Below, piece by piece: positions 24,406 to 33,487 of a stretch of 64,000 nucleotides of DNA (position 1 is the first letter of the stretch; each line of letters opens with the position of its first letter). The translations under genes were made by a program, and so were the position numbers. The notes beneath the pieces were generated by a model. That model was not told the DNA's origin. It made no database searches and saw nothing but the letters and a program-made list of their open reading frames with translations. Origin of the DNA: SLRI01 sp942491185. Its GTDB lineage: Bacteria > Pseudomonadota > Alphaproteobacteria > Geminicoccales > Geminicoccaceae. The stretch is taken from contig CALOAB010000014.1 of assembly GCA_942491185.1 (NCBI GenBank), positions 62,001 through 126,000 of the forward strand, in the 5' to 3' direction.

Positions 24406-25701
24406 TTAGATCCGCGGCCCGATCGTCTCGATCTGCGGCTCGGGGCCGGCGCCGTGCAGCTCCAGCCATTCCTTGTCGATGTCGGGCAGATCGCGGTCGT
24501 CGATCGCCGCCTCGAAGGCCTGGAGACGCTTGTAGATCGACAAGAGCTCGACGATCACCGTCCAGGAATTGACCAGATACTGGAACGAATTGGAGACCTG
24601 ATTGAAGGCGGTCAAGATCTGCTGCAGCACGCCGAACGTGAAGCCGACCGCCGCCCCGGCGACGATCGTCGGGATCAGGAGAATGTAGACGAAGATGTTG
24701 TCCGCCTGCAGGTAGAGCGAGCGGAACACGTTGAAGTACATGTAGTGGAAGTAGAGGCGGAAATAGTTCTGCCGAACATGGTGGAACAGCTCGCGCACCG
24801 TCATCGGCTCGGCCCGCTCGGCGCGGTCTTCGCCATAGACCAGCTCCTTGCGGTAGGCGGCCTCGACGCGCTGGTTCCTGAACTCGAGCCCCGGCAGCTT
24901 GATGCCGACCAGCGCCAGGAGGCCGGTGCCGAAGATCGACCAGAGCAGTGCCGCAAAGAACAGCGGGGCGGGAATGGTGCCGACGAGCGGCAGCTCGGTG
25001 ACGTACTCGGAAAGCGCCCAGAGCACCGGCAGAAAGGCGATCAGCGTCATCACCGCATCGATCGCCGAGACGCCCAGGCCCTCCATCACGCCGGCGAAGC
25101 GCATGGTGTCCTCCTGCACGCGCTGCGATGCGCCTTCGATGTGCCGGAGCTGCTTCCAGCGTGCCATGTAGTAATCGTTCATCGCCGTCCGCCAGCGGAA
25201 GATCCAGTGGCTGACGAAGAACCGCGTGAGCACGAAGACGAAGATGGCCATGAACGCGATCTCGGCGAAGAGACCGATGAACTGGAAGAGCTCTGCCTGG
25301 GTGACCGTCGAGTCATCGCTGAGCGCCGTTTGGACGCTGTCGAAGAACGGCCGGCGCCAATTGTTGATGGCGACCGAGATCTGCACGCCGAAATAGGTGA
25401 CGAAGAGGATGAGCCCGGAGCCGAGGATCGACCAGAGCGCCCAGGGATGCGGGTCGAAACGACGCCAGAAGGCGGCGAACAGCAGCACCGCGATCGTGTA
25501 GTAGATATAGAACCAGAGGAACTCGGGCGTCACGAAATAGCCGAGCCCGATCACCGGTGGGCTGTCCGGCGGCGACGCCCCTAGACCAAACGAGGCGCCC
25601 CAGCCGTTGGCGCCCAGGTACCAAAGCGCGGTTGCCACCGTCGACCAGACGAGCACCGAGATGAAGAACAGCTTGGGCTGCGGAAAGAAGGATTTGAACA
25701 C
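24406..25701 (-). CDS. sbmA: SbmA/BacA peptide transporter
   Basis: The 431-residue inner-membrane protein is a full-length SbmA/BacA homologue. It starts MFKSFFPQPKLFFISVLVWS. Family segments include FGVQISVAINNWRRPFFDSV at about 115–134, FRWRTAMNDYYMARW, then RQNYFRLYFHYMYFNVFRSL and the end FGVLQQILTAFNQVSNSF. SbmA/BacA imports proline-rich and other antimicrobial peptides and bleomycin-like drugs using the proton gradient. In rhizobia BacA protects against host NCR peptides. It lacks an ATPase domain, as expected. GTG start. Placing it next to a fused ABC homologue suggests duplication followed by divergence, or a shared substrate class. Confidence 0.93.
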   Translation of the reverse strand: MFKSFFPQPKLFFISVLVWSTVATALWYLGANGWGASFGLGASPPDSPPVIGLGYFVTPEFLWFYIYYTIAVLLFAAFWRRFDPHPWALWSILGSGLILFVTYFGVQISVAINNWRRPFFDSVQTALSDDSTVTQAELFQFIGLFAEIAFMAIFVFVLTRFFVSHWIFRWRTAMNDYYMARWKQLRHIEGASQRVQEDTMRFAGVMEGLGVSAIDAVMTLIAFLPVLWALSEYVTELPLVGTIPAPLFFAALLWSIFGTGLLALVGIKLPGLEFRNQRVEAAYRKELVYGEDRAERAEPMTVRELFHHVRQNYFRLYFHYMYFNVFRSLYLQADNIFVYILLIPTIVAGAAVGFTFGVLQQILTAFNQVSNSFQYLVNSWTVIVELLSIYKRLQAFEAAIDDRDLPDIDKEWLELHGAGPEPQIETIGPRI

Positions 25702-25835
25702 CTGGCAACTGCCTTCCGGACTGTGTGTTATCGATCGCGGCGGCCATCACTAGGCCGCGTTGCGCGAAAGACCAGCTTCTTGCGTCGCCCCTGGCGTGAC
25801 CATGGCGCAGTGGTAACGAGCTGGACGGAGACCGT

Positions 25836-26674
25836 TCAGGCCAGGAGGAAGCGCCGCACGGTGCGATCTGATCCTCGGCCATCAGCGCCGGGGCATGGGC
25901 GATCCCGGCGAAGGTGACGAGCTCGGCCTTAGGACCCCGCCTCGTCATCTCGTCGGCCACGTCGGCCGGCAGCAGCGGGCTGTCGCCGCCGCGCAGCAGC
26001 AGCGTCGGGCAGCGAACCGCGTCGTAGAGCGGCCAGAGCTCGATGTCGCTCGCCACCCCAGCCTTGAAGTTGACGGCGATCGCCGGATCGAAGTGCTGGA
26101 CGACCCCGCCCGGTTGCGCGCGCGCGCTGTGCTTCGCCAAATGCGCCCACTCGGCATCGCTCAAAGGTCCAAAGCCCGCGTGGATGAGGCGGAGATGCCG
26201 CTCGAGATGCACGACGTCGGCGAAGAGCTTGGGTGGGCCGCCGAGATAGGCACCGATCGGCTCGAGCGACGCCTTCGGCACCAACCCACCGACATCGTTG
26301 AGCACCAGCTTGCTGATCGGCGATGGGTCCAGCGAGGCCAGCGCCATGCCGATGATGCCACCCATCGACGTGCCGACGAGGTCGACCCGGTCGAGACCGA
26401 GAGCGGCCAGGAAGGCCAGCACATGGGCGGCATAGACTGGCGGCGAATAGCGCGTGGCGTCGACCAGCCAGCCGCTGCGGCCGCGCCCGGCGACATCAAG
26501 CGCGATCACCCGGCGGTCGGCTGCCAAGGCGTTGGCCAGCGCATCGAAGTCACGGGCATTGCGGGTGAGCCCGTGGACGCAAAGCACCACCGGCGCTGCC
26601 GGATCGCCCCAGTCGACATAGCCGAGTCGAAGCGCGCCTTGCGGATCGGGGATCGATACCTGAAGCTCACGCAT
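25836..26674 (-). pseudogene. Alpha/beta hydrolase, frameshifted in the last codons
   Basis: The frame shows a complete alpha/beta hydrolase: HG at LCVHGLTRNARDFD, nucleophile elbow GTSMGG (about 100), acid region LLLRGGDSPLL and catalytic His in GIAHAPALM. After MAEDQIA the frame runs off into sequence antisense to sbmA. The neighbouring frame instead gives VRRFLLA and a TGA at 25836–25838, the usual family ending. From the ATG at 26674 (GGGAG six bases before) to that stop is 839 bp, one base short, so a single deletion near 25865 explains everything. The core is intact and the enzyme may well be active. The substrate is unknown. Confidence 0.75.
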
Positions 26675-26704
26675 GCACATCTCCCACGAGTATCAGGCTG
26701 CTCG

Positions 26705-27646
26705 TCAAAGTCTGGCGACGCGGGCCGGCACCTCGCCGCGGCCACCACCGACGGTGACCGGCTTTGCCCGAACGGTCTCACGGTAGACCGTGAACAGCCC
26801 GGCCGCGATCACGATTGCGAGCCCGTAATAGAGGTTCAGAGTCGGCACGTCACCGAAGACCAGGGCACCGAAGATCACGGCCCAGATCATCTGGCTGTAC
26901 TGGAAGGGTGCGACGACAACAGCCGGCGCCTGGCGGGTGGCGAAGACCAGGCTCGCCTGACCGGCCCCAAACAGCAGCCCGGCCACCGCCAGGACACCGA
27001 GCTCGGACAGGTTCGGCCAGACCCAGCTCGCCACGGCCGGCGGCAACGAGACCGCCATGATCCAAAACAGCACCGAGAAGAGGATGGCAGCGCTCTTCTC
27101 CGAAGCGCCGATCTTCTTGAGGATGACGAAGCTCAAGGCGCCGGCGCAGGCCGCCAGTCCGGCCATCAAATGCCCGATGCCGAGGCCGGTGAAGCTCGGA
27201 TCGATCATGATGATGACGCCGATGAAGCCGACAAACGTCGCCGACCAGCGCCGCCAGCCGACGGTCTCGCCCAGCAGCAGCGCCGAGAAGGCGGTGACCA
27301 GCATCGGGGCGCCGAACAAGAGCGCGTAGACCTCCGCCATGGGCAGCATGGCGAAGGCGTTCCAGGCGAGCGTGCCGCAGGCCGCGGTCAGGATGCCGCG
27401 CATCGCCACCAGCCGCCAATTGTGCGGCAGCAGGCTGGCCAGCCCGCCCCGACCGATGGTGGTGAGGAAGACCGGGAACGTGGCAAAGAGCGCCATGAAA
27501 AGCGCGATCTGGAAGACCGAGAACCCGGCGCTGGACAGCTTGAGGAGGGCGTCGGCGGTCGAGAAGGCGGCGTAGGCCACGAGAGCAAGGCCGATGCCGC
27601 GGGCAATACGCCCCGGTTCGGCGGCAACAGGGACGAGCGAGCTCAT
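26705..27646 (-). CDS. EamA/DMT-family transporter
   Basis: The 313-residue protein has ten hydrophobic helices arranged as two EamA repeats. The first runs from GIGLALVAYAAFSTADALL to FVGFIGVIIMIDPSF, and the second from LMAGLAACAGALSFVILKKI to LYYGLAIVIAAGLFTVYRE. Members of this drug/metabolite superfamily export metabolites or amino acids; the substrate is not predictable. The ATG at 27646 is preferred to a TTG ten codons upstream. It lies 30 bp from the hydrolase start on the same strand, and an Rrf2 regulator gene stands upstream on the same strand. Confidence 0.87.
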   Translation of the reverse strand: MSSLVPVAAEPGRIARGIGLALVAYAAFSTADALLKLSSAGFSVFQIALFMALFATFPVFLTTIGRGGLASLLPHNWRLVAMRGILTAACGTLAWNAFAMLPMAEVYALLFGAPMLVTAFSALLLGETVGWRRWSATFVGFIGVIIMIDPSFTGLGIGHLMAGLAACAGALSFVILKKIGASEKSAAILFSVLFWIMAVSLPPAVASWVWPNLSELGVLAVAGLLFGAGQASLVFATRQAPAVVVAPFQYSQMIWAVIFGALVFGDVPTLNLYYGLAIVIAAGLFTVYRETVRAKPVTVGGGRGEVPARVARL

Positions 27647-27772
27647 GGGCAGGTCGGTCCGGGCGGGAGACGGCAAGACCCGTGTTTATGCCGAAACCGT
27701 GCCGAATGGCCAGCGCCGCTGCGCAAGGAAGACATGCGTCCTGGTCATGTCGGACGCCTGCACGCGGCGCTG

Positions 27773-28219
27773 CTAGATGGCGAAGTCGATGCCGTCGCGC
27801 ACTTCGCGCCGCACCGCCGACGTCTCGGCCGCGTGGCAGAGATCGTCGATGGTGATCGCCTCGAGCCGCTCGAGCGCGGCGCGCTCCTGCTCGGTCCAAA
27901 AAGGCGCCATCACCCGCTGGCCCAGATCGCTGGCGCGAATGTTGGCGGGCTCGGCGTCATTGGCCTCGACCACGGAGACGACATCGGCCACCGAGATCCG
28001 GCGCCGCTCGCGGGCCAGCCGGTAGCCGCCGCGCGGCCCCCGCACGCCCTTGAGGATGCCGGCCTTGACCAGCTGCTGCATGACCTGCTCGAGATAGCGC
28101 CGCGGCAGGTTCAGCCTGCGGCCGATATCCTGGCTCTGCACCGGCTCCGCCGTCCCGTGATAGGCGATGTCGACCACCGCCTCGACCGCGAGCGCCAGCT
28201 TCTTCGATGGCTTGATCAT
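27773..28219 (-). CDS. Rrf2-family regulator without the cysteine cluster
   Basis: The 148-residue protein has the Rrf2 winged helix. LALAVEAVVDIAYHG and QSQDIGRRLNLPRRYLEQVM form the recognition part, and GILKGVRGPRGGYRLARERR is the wing signature. The region where IscR and NsrR carry three Cys ligands (about residues 90–110) reads DAEPANIRASDLGQRV and has none; the only Cys is near residue 128 (LCHAAE). It is therefore unlikely to bind a [2Fe-2S] cluster the usual way. The targets are unknown. It is located 33 bp downstream of dut and may share its transcript. Confidence 0.88.
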   Translation of the reverse strand: MIKPSKKLALAVEAVVDIAYHGTAEPVQSQDIGRRLNLPRRYLEQVMQQLVKAGILKGVRGPRGGYRLARERRRISVADVVSVVEANDAEPANIRASDLGQRVMAPFWTEQERAALERLEAITIDDLCHAAETSAVRREVRDGIDFAI

Positions 28220-28252
28220 CGCTTCCGGCTACCTCGCCTTGTTGAATGCCCC

Positions 28253-28747
28253 TCAACCACCATTGCTCGACCCAGTGTCGATCGCGCCGAGCCCGGTGGA
28301 GCCGAACCCGCCAGCGGCACGCTCGCTCGTAGCCACATCGACGCTGCCGGCCTGCCACGACGCTCGGCTCACCGGTGCCACGACCAGCTGCGCGATCCGC
28401 GCACCTCGCTCCACCCTAAAGAGGCTAGCGCCCGTATTGAGCAAAACAACTCCCACCTCGCCGCGATAATCCGCATCGATGGTGCCGGGCGCATTGAGCA
28501 CCGTGAGCCCGTGCCGCAGCGCCAGCCCCGAGCGCGGCCTGACCTGCGCCTCGAACCCCTCCGGCAACGCGATCCGAATCCCGGTCGGCACCAACGCCCT
28601 GGCCCCGGGTTGCAGATCCAGAGGCTCGCCGGCCGGGACGGCGGCCATCAGATCGGCGCCGGCCGCCAGCGCTGTCGCGTAGGCGGGCAGTGGCAGGCCG
28701 ATGCCATGCGGCAATTGCTCGATCATCACCGCAATCTCGGCGGTCAT
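28253..28747 (-). CDS. dut: dUTP diphosphatase
   Basis: The 164-residue protein hydrolyses dUTP to dUMP and PPi, keeping uracil out of DNA and feeding dTMP synthesis. All five trimeric dUTPase motifs are visible: AGADLMAAV (1), RPRSGLALRHG (2), VLNAPGTIDADYRGEVGVVL (3), RGARIAQLVVAPV (4) and ERAAGGFGSTG (5, the flexible ATP-like tail). The start overlaps the coaBC stop (ATGA), as in many alphaproteobacteria where coaBC and dut are co-transcribed. Confidence 0.96.
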   Translation of the reverse strand: MTAEIAVMIEQLPHGIGLPLPAYATALAAGADLMAAVPAGEPLDLQPGARALVPTGIRIALPEGFEAQVRPRSGLALRHGLTVLNAPGTIDADYRGEVGVVLLNTGASLFRVERGARIAQLVVAPVSRASWQAGSVDVATSERAAGGFGSTGLGAIDTGSSNGG

Positions 28748-29969
28748 GGCCCGAGCGCCTCGGCGAGCCGGGCGACCAGCCGCGTCGCCACGTCGTGCTT
28801 GGTCGCCTCGGGCCAGGCCTCGGGTGCCGCAGCACTCTGCACCAGGTGCACGAGGTTCCGCTCGCCACCAAAGACGCCGCTCTTGGCCCCGACATCGTTG
28901 GCCAGGATCCAGTCACAGCCCTTGCGCGCCAGCTTCGCCTGGGCATTGGCGATGAGGTCGTCGGTCTCGGCGGCAAACCCCACGACCAGCCGCGGCCGCA
29001 GCGTTCCGTGCCGCGACAGGGTCTGCAGAATGTCGGGGTTGGTGGTGAGCTCCAGGCCGCCGGGCCTTGGCCATCCGTCTTCTTCATCTTGCCGGAACGC
29101 GCCGCCGTCGGCCGCCAATCGGCCACGGCCGCGGCGCAAACGGCGATGTCGACCGGCAAGGCTGCCTCGACCTCGGCCAGCATATCGCGTGCACTCTCGA
29201 CCCGACGGACCGCGACCCCCGGCGGATCGGGCAGGCTCACCGGGCCTGTGACCAGCGTCACCTCCGCCCCCGCCTCGGCCAGCGCCTGGGCGATCGCATG
29301 GCCCTGCCGGCCAGACGAGCGATTGGCGATGTAGCGCACCGGGTCGATCGCCTCGTGCGTCGGCCCGCTGGTCACCAGTGCCCGCCTCCCGGCCAGGGGA
29401 CCCTGGCCGTGCGACGCATTCTCTCGATCGCCGAGCATGGCCAGGATGGCATCGAGGATGACCAGCGGCTCGGCCATCCGCCCGGCACCGGTCTCGCCGC
29501 AGGCCATGTCGCCGGCATCGGGGCCAATGAAGCGGACGCCGTCGGCCTCGAGCCGCGCGACATTCCGCCTGGTCGCCGCATGGCCCCACATCATCGGGTT
29601 CATGGCCGGCGCCACCAGGACGGGCTTGTCGGTGGCGAGCAGTGCGGTCGAGGCGAGGTCGTCGGCATGACCGTTCGCCATCTTCGCCATGAGGTCGGCG
29701 GTGGCCGGTGCGACGACCACGAGATCGGCCTCCCGCGACAGCCGGATGTGGCCCATCTCGGCCTCGTCGGTGAGCGAGAAGAGCTGGTCGTAGACCTTCT
29801 CCTCGGCAAGGCTCGCGACCGACAAGGGCGTGACGAACTCGGCCCCGGCGCGGGTCAGGATGGCGCGAAAGGCCAGCCCGCGCTCGCGGCCCCGGCGGAT
29901 CAGCTCGAGCACCTTGTAGGCGGCGATGCCGCCGCCGATGATCAGAAGAACACGCCGCTCCTGCTGCAT
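28744..29969 (-). pseudogene. coaBC: Bifunctional CoaBC (PPC decarboxylase / PPCS), single-base frameshift
   Basis: CoaBC joins cysteine to 4'-phosphopantothenate and decarboxylates the product in CoA synthesis. The CoaC half begins LLIIGGGIAAYKVLELIRRG and has APAMNPMMWGH and GDMACGETGAGRM. The CoaB half begins LVTSGPTHEAIDPVRYIANR. After KMKKTDGQ the sense moves to the next frame (GGLELTTNPDILQTL, then VVGFAAETDD and LILANDVG-like ILANDVGAKSG). Total length is 1226 bp, one base short of a frame. A lost C in GGCC(C)AAGG near 29065 would restore DGPRPGGLEL. CoaBC is essential unless a paralogue exists, so a sequencing error is the likely cause. Confidence 0.85.
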
Positions 29970-30051
29970 GCTGCCCCGTTGCGCGCTGTCTCCCGGAGAA
30001 TTCCGGAAACTACAGGGAAAATGGCGTTCTTTTGCGCCGCGACAAGCCCCT

Positions 30052-31566
30052 TCAGGCCAGCGCCAATCCGATGAATGCGCCGATGAGCGCGCCCATGAGC
30101 AAGGGCCAGAACCAGCCCTTGGGCAGCAGCGACGGTCGGATCTCCGCCACCATGCGCTCGCGATCGCGGTCGAGCGCGTCCTCGAGCCGGCGCACCAGGC
30201 CCGGCAGCCGCTTCGCCGTGTCGAGACCGTCCGCCACGACCTGCTGCACCCGTGCCTGCGGCCCGAGATTGACGATGATCCACTGCTCGACCAGCGGCTG
30301 CGCCAGCTGCCACATGTTGATCCGCGGATTGAGCAACCGGCCGACGCCCTCGGACACCACCATCGTCTTCTGCAGCAGCAGCAGCTGCGGCTGGGTGCGC
30401 ATCTCGAAGCTGTTCGCGGTGGCCAGGAGCTGGCCCATCAGGCGGCCGAACGAGATCTCCTCGAGCGGCAGGCCCAGGATCGGCTCGCCGATCGAGCGGA
30501 CCGATTGGACGAAGGCCATGCGGTCGGCCTCGGGCGGCAGGAAGCCGGCACGGAAGAAGACATCGGCCACACCGGCATAGTCGCGCTGCAGGAAGCCCAC
30601 CAGGATCTCGGCCATGTGGCGGCGGTCGGCGATGTCGACCCGGCCCATGATGCCGAAATCGAGCGCCACGATGGTTCCGTCCGCATCGATCAGGATATTG
30701 CCTGGATGCATGTCTCCGTGAAAGAAGCCGTCGCGAAACACCTGATTGAAGAACACCTTGGCAGCGTTCTCCATGATCTGGTCGGGATCGAGCCCGGCCC
30801 GGAGGAGAGTTGCCCGGTCGGTGGCATGGGCACCGGTGATGCGTTCCATGGTGAAGACCCGCCGACCGGTCCGTTGCCAATCCACAGTCGGCACGCGAAA
30901 GCCCTCATCGTCGCGGCAGTTTTCCGCCAGCTCGACCGCAGCCGCCGCCTCGAGCCTCAGATCGAGCTCGCGGCGGGTCGCAGCGGCAAAGATGGCCACC
31001 GCCTCGACCGGCTGGTAATGGCCAAGATGCGGCTGCGTGCGCTCCACCAGCCTCGCCAGCCAGCCGAAGAAGACCAGATCCCGCTCGATCGCCTGCTCGA
31101 TGCCGGGGCGAAGCACCTTGACCGCGGCCAGCTCACCATCCGTGGTGACGGCGAAATGCACCTGGGCGATCGAGGCGGCGGCCACCGGCTTCTCGACGAA
31201 TTCGCTGAACACCTGCTCGACCGGCTGCCCGAGATCCGCCTCGATCGTCGCCCGCGCCGCCGCGACCGGAAAGGACGGCAGGCGATCCTGGAGCGCTGCA
31301 AGGTCATGGGCAATGTCGTCGCCCAGGAGATCGGTGCGGGTCGCCAGGCTCTGGCCAAACTTGATGAAGGACGGCCCCATCTCCTCCAGCGCCGCGGCCA
31401 GCCGCTGGCCCGGCCGGCCCTTGGCCCGCTTGTTCACGAAGGGCCGCGCGAGGCGCAGGAACGGCCGCGCCTGGGGCAGCAGCTCGAAGGGAAAGAGCGC
31501 GTTGTAGCGGGCGAGCGTCCGCCCGATACGGATCACCCGCCAGCAATGACGTACGCTCGCCAGCAT
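30052..31566 (-). CDS. ubiB: UbiB atypical kinase-like protein for ubiquinone synthesis
   Basis: The 504-residue protein belongs to the ABC1/ADCK family needed for ubiquinone biosynthesis. It has the KxGQ motif (FIKFGQSLATR, about 69–79), the Ala-rich nucleotide loop (AAASIAQVHFAV, about 128) and the invariant Lys (AAVKVLRPG). The catalytic HGDMHPGNIL (about 282) and metal-binding DFGIMGRV (about 302) follow. The C-terminal hydrophobic hairpin (GWFWPLLMGALIGAFIGLAL) anchors it to the membrane. It lies 15 bp after ubiE in the conserved ubiE–ubiB order. Confidence 0.95.
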   Translation of the reverse strand: MLASVRHCWRVIRIGRTLARYNALFPFELLPQARPFLRLARPFVNKRAKGRPGQRLAAALEEMGPSFIKFGQSLATRTDLLGDDIAHDLAALQDRLPSFPVAAARATIEADLGQPVEQVFSEFVEKPVAAASIAQVHFAVTTDGELAAVKVLRPGIEQAIERDLVFFGWLARLVERTQPHLGHYQPVEAVAIFAAATRRELDLRLEAAAAVELAENCRDDEGFRVPTVDWQRTGRRVFTMERITGAHATDRATLLRAGLDPDQIMENAAKVFFNQVFRDGFFHGDMHPGNILIDADGTIVALDFGIMGRVDIADRRHMAEILVGFLQRDYAGVADVFFRAGFLPPEADRMAFVQSVRSIGEPILGLPLEEISFGRLMGQLLATANSFEMRTQPQLLLLQKTMVVSEGVGRLLNPRINMWQLAQPLVEQWIIVNLGPQARVQQVVADGLDTAKRLPGLVRRLEDALDRDRERMVAEIRPSLLPKGWFWPLLMGALIGAFIGLALA

Positions 31567-31581
31567 CGGGCCGGCCCGCCG

Positions 31582-32364
31582 CTAGAGGCGCCAGCCCGAG
31601 TGGATCGCGGCTATGCCGGCCGATAGATTGCGGTAGCGCACCTGCTCGAGGCCGGCCTCGCCCAGCAGAGCCGCGAAATCCGCCTGGTTGGGAAAGCGGC
31701 GGATGCTCTCAGCCAGATAGCGGTAGCTCTCGGCGTCGCCGGCGACCAGCCGACCGAGATTGGGCAGGACGTTGAACGAATAGGCGTCGTAGAGGCGATC
31801 GAGAACCGGCAGCACGACCTTGGAGAATTCGAGGCAGAGGAACCGCCCCCCCGGCACCAGCACCCGATGCGCCTCGGCCAACGCCTGGTCGATATGGGTG
31901 ACGTTGCGAATGCCGAACGCCATCGTGACCGCATCGAAGCTGCGGTCGGGAAACGGCAGCGCCATGGCGTCGGCGCAGACGACGTCGATCTCGCCGAACC
32001 AGCCTTTGTCCAGCGCCCGGTCGCGGCCATGGCCCAGCATCGACGGGTTGATGTCGCTCGAGACCACACTGCCGGCGCCATCGACCCGCTTGAGCACACG
32101 CTCGGCGATATCGCCCGTGCCGGCGGCGAGATCGAGCAGGCGGATGCCGGGTCGCGGGGCGAGCCAGTCGACCAGCGCATTCTTCCAGAGCCGGTGAACA
32201 CCCAGGCTCATGAGGTCGTTCATCAGATCGTAGCGACTCGCCACCGAATCGAACACGGCGCGCACCCTGGCCGCCTTGCCGGTCGGGTCGACCCGCTGAA
32301 AGCCGAAGCTCTCGGCCAACCGCTTGGCAGCCCCAAGCGCGTCCTCGGCCGGTTTTCTCTCCAT
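31582..32364 (-). CDS. ubiE: Demethylmenaquinone/ubiquinone methyltransferase UbiE
   Basis: The 260-residue C-methyltransferase acts in ubiquinone (and menaquinone, if present) synthesis. Signatures are ASRYDLMNDLMSLGVHRLWK (about 48–67), the SAM loop LLDLAAGTGDIAERVL and DINPSMLGHG. Also present are DAMALPFPDRSFDAVTMAFG and the C-terminal YRYLAESIRRFPNQADF. The ATG at 32364 gives the normal family length; longer upstream frames have no matching residues. It heads the minus-strand ubiE–ubiB unit and is divergent from mutM, with 109 bp between starts. Confidence 0.96.
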   Translation of the reverse strand: MERKPAEDALGAAKRLAESFGFQRVDPTGKAARVRAVFDSVASRYDLMNDLMSLGVHRLWKNALVDWLAPRPGIRLLDLAAGTGDIAERVLKRVDGAGSVVSSDINPSMLGHGRDRALDKGWFGEIDVVCADAMALPFPDRSFDAVTMAFGIRNVTHIDQALAEAHRVLVPGGRFLCLEFSKVVLPVLDRLYDAYSFNVLPNLGRLVAGDAESYRYLAESIRRFPNQADFAALLGEAGLEQVRYRNLSAGIAAIHSGWRL

Positions 32365-32473
32365 CGAAACGCCAATCCTCAAGCCGTCAGGGGCGGCTGG
32401 CCCGCCGCCCGTCCTTGTTCTATGGAAGCCGCCATGAGAGGGCAACCGGCCCACCGCCACGACAGGACCACCC

Positions 32474-33290
32474 GTGCCCCGAGCTTCCCGAGGTCGAGAC
32501 GACGATGCGCGCGCTCGCCCGCCGACTCGAAGATAGGTGCTTTCGGCTGGTCGAGCAGCGCCGCGCCGACCTCCGCTTCACCTTGCCGCAAGACCTGCCG
32601 CAGCGCCTCGAGGGCCGCCGCCTGACCGGCTTCGCCAGGCGGGCCAAGTATATCGAGCTGATGCTCGACGACGGCCAGACGCTGCTGCTGCATCTCGGCA
32701 TGTCGGGCCGGCTGGTGTTCGACGGCGAGCCCGCCGGACCCCACGAGCACCTGACCTTCCATTTCGACGATGGCAGCATCCTCCGCTTCGTCGACCCGCG
32801 CCGCTTCGGCATGCTCGACCTCTGGCCCACGTCGCGCCTCGCCGAGCACAAATGGCTCAAGCATCTGGGCCTCGAGCCGCTGGGCAACAGCTTCGATGGG
32901 CCAGCACTGCTGGCGCGGCTGGTCGGGCGGCACGTGGCGCTCAAGGTGGCGATCATGGACCAGCGGCACGTCGTCGGCGTCGGCAATATCTATGCGAGCG
33001 AAAGCCTGTTTCGCGCCCGCCTGTCGCCGCGCCGGCTGGCCGCCTCGGTGGGGCCCGAGCGCGCTCGCCGGCTGGCCCAGGCGATCCGCGAGGTGCTCTT
33101 GGATGCCATCGACGCCGGCGGCTCGTCGCTGCGCGACTACGTCCAGTCGAACGGCGAGCTCGGCAATTTCCAGCGGATGTTTCGGGTCTATGACCGGGCC
33201 GGGCTGCCCTGCCCGAGCTGCGGCAATCCTGTTCGCCGCATGGTCCAGGCCGGCCGGGCGACTTTTTTTTGCGGCAGCTGCCAGCGCTGA
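32474..33290 (+). pseudogene. mutM: Formamidopyrimidine-DNA glycosylase MutM with +1 base after the start
   Basis: MutM removes 8-oxoguanine. The body is intact: ELPEVETTMRAL, LHLGMSGRL, FDDGSILRFVDPRRFGMLDL, VVGVGNIYASESLF and the zinc finger CPSCGNPVRR / TFFCGSCQR. The family must start M-PELPE, because Pro after Met removal is the catalytic nucleophile. Here the DNA reads GTG CCC C GAG CTT CCC: one extra C in a run of four shifts the start out of frame (817 bp, one too many). In-frame upstream codons would bury the Pro inside the chain and inactivate it. A sequencing error in the C run is likely; a real inactivating or phase-variable tract is the alternative. Confidence 0.85.
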
Positions 33291-33340
33291 GAGACCGAGC
33301 AGGCAAGCGACATCGCTTCGCGTGAGTGCCGCCCAGTGCA

Positions 33341-33355
33341 TGCTGCATTGCAGCA
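33341..33355. promoter_or_regulatory. Perfect TGCTGC-ATT-GCAGCA palindrome
   Basis: A perfect 6+3+6 palindrome 132 bp before the enoyl-CoA hydratase ATG. It contains CTGC-N3-GCAG, the core described for PhaR binding in Rhodobacter. Related sites stand at 13933 and 39820. A fatty-acyl or hydroxyacyl-CoA gene is a plausible PhaR target. Confidence 0.5.
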
Positions 33356-33487
33356 GGATGCGCGGTTTTGCCCTGGACGCGCATCGGCGATCTGGTGTTA
33401 AACCGCGTGTCTGACGTGCGCTCTCTTTGGACCCGAGAAGCGCTCGACGACGCTCTTTTCTGCCCTATCGTCCGACGGAGTTGAGGC

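Noticed and set aside
25895..29251. A 1118-codon open frame on the + strand.
   Set aside because: It runs antisense through the hydrolase, EamA, Rrf2, dut and coaBC genes and is made of Arg/Gly/Asp/His-rich sequence typical of shadow frames in GC-rich DNA.
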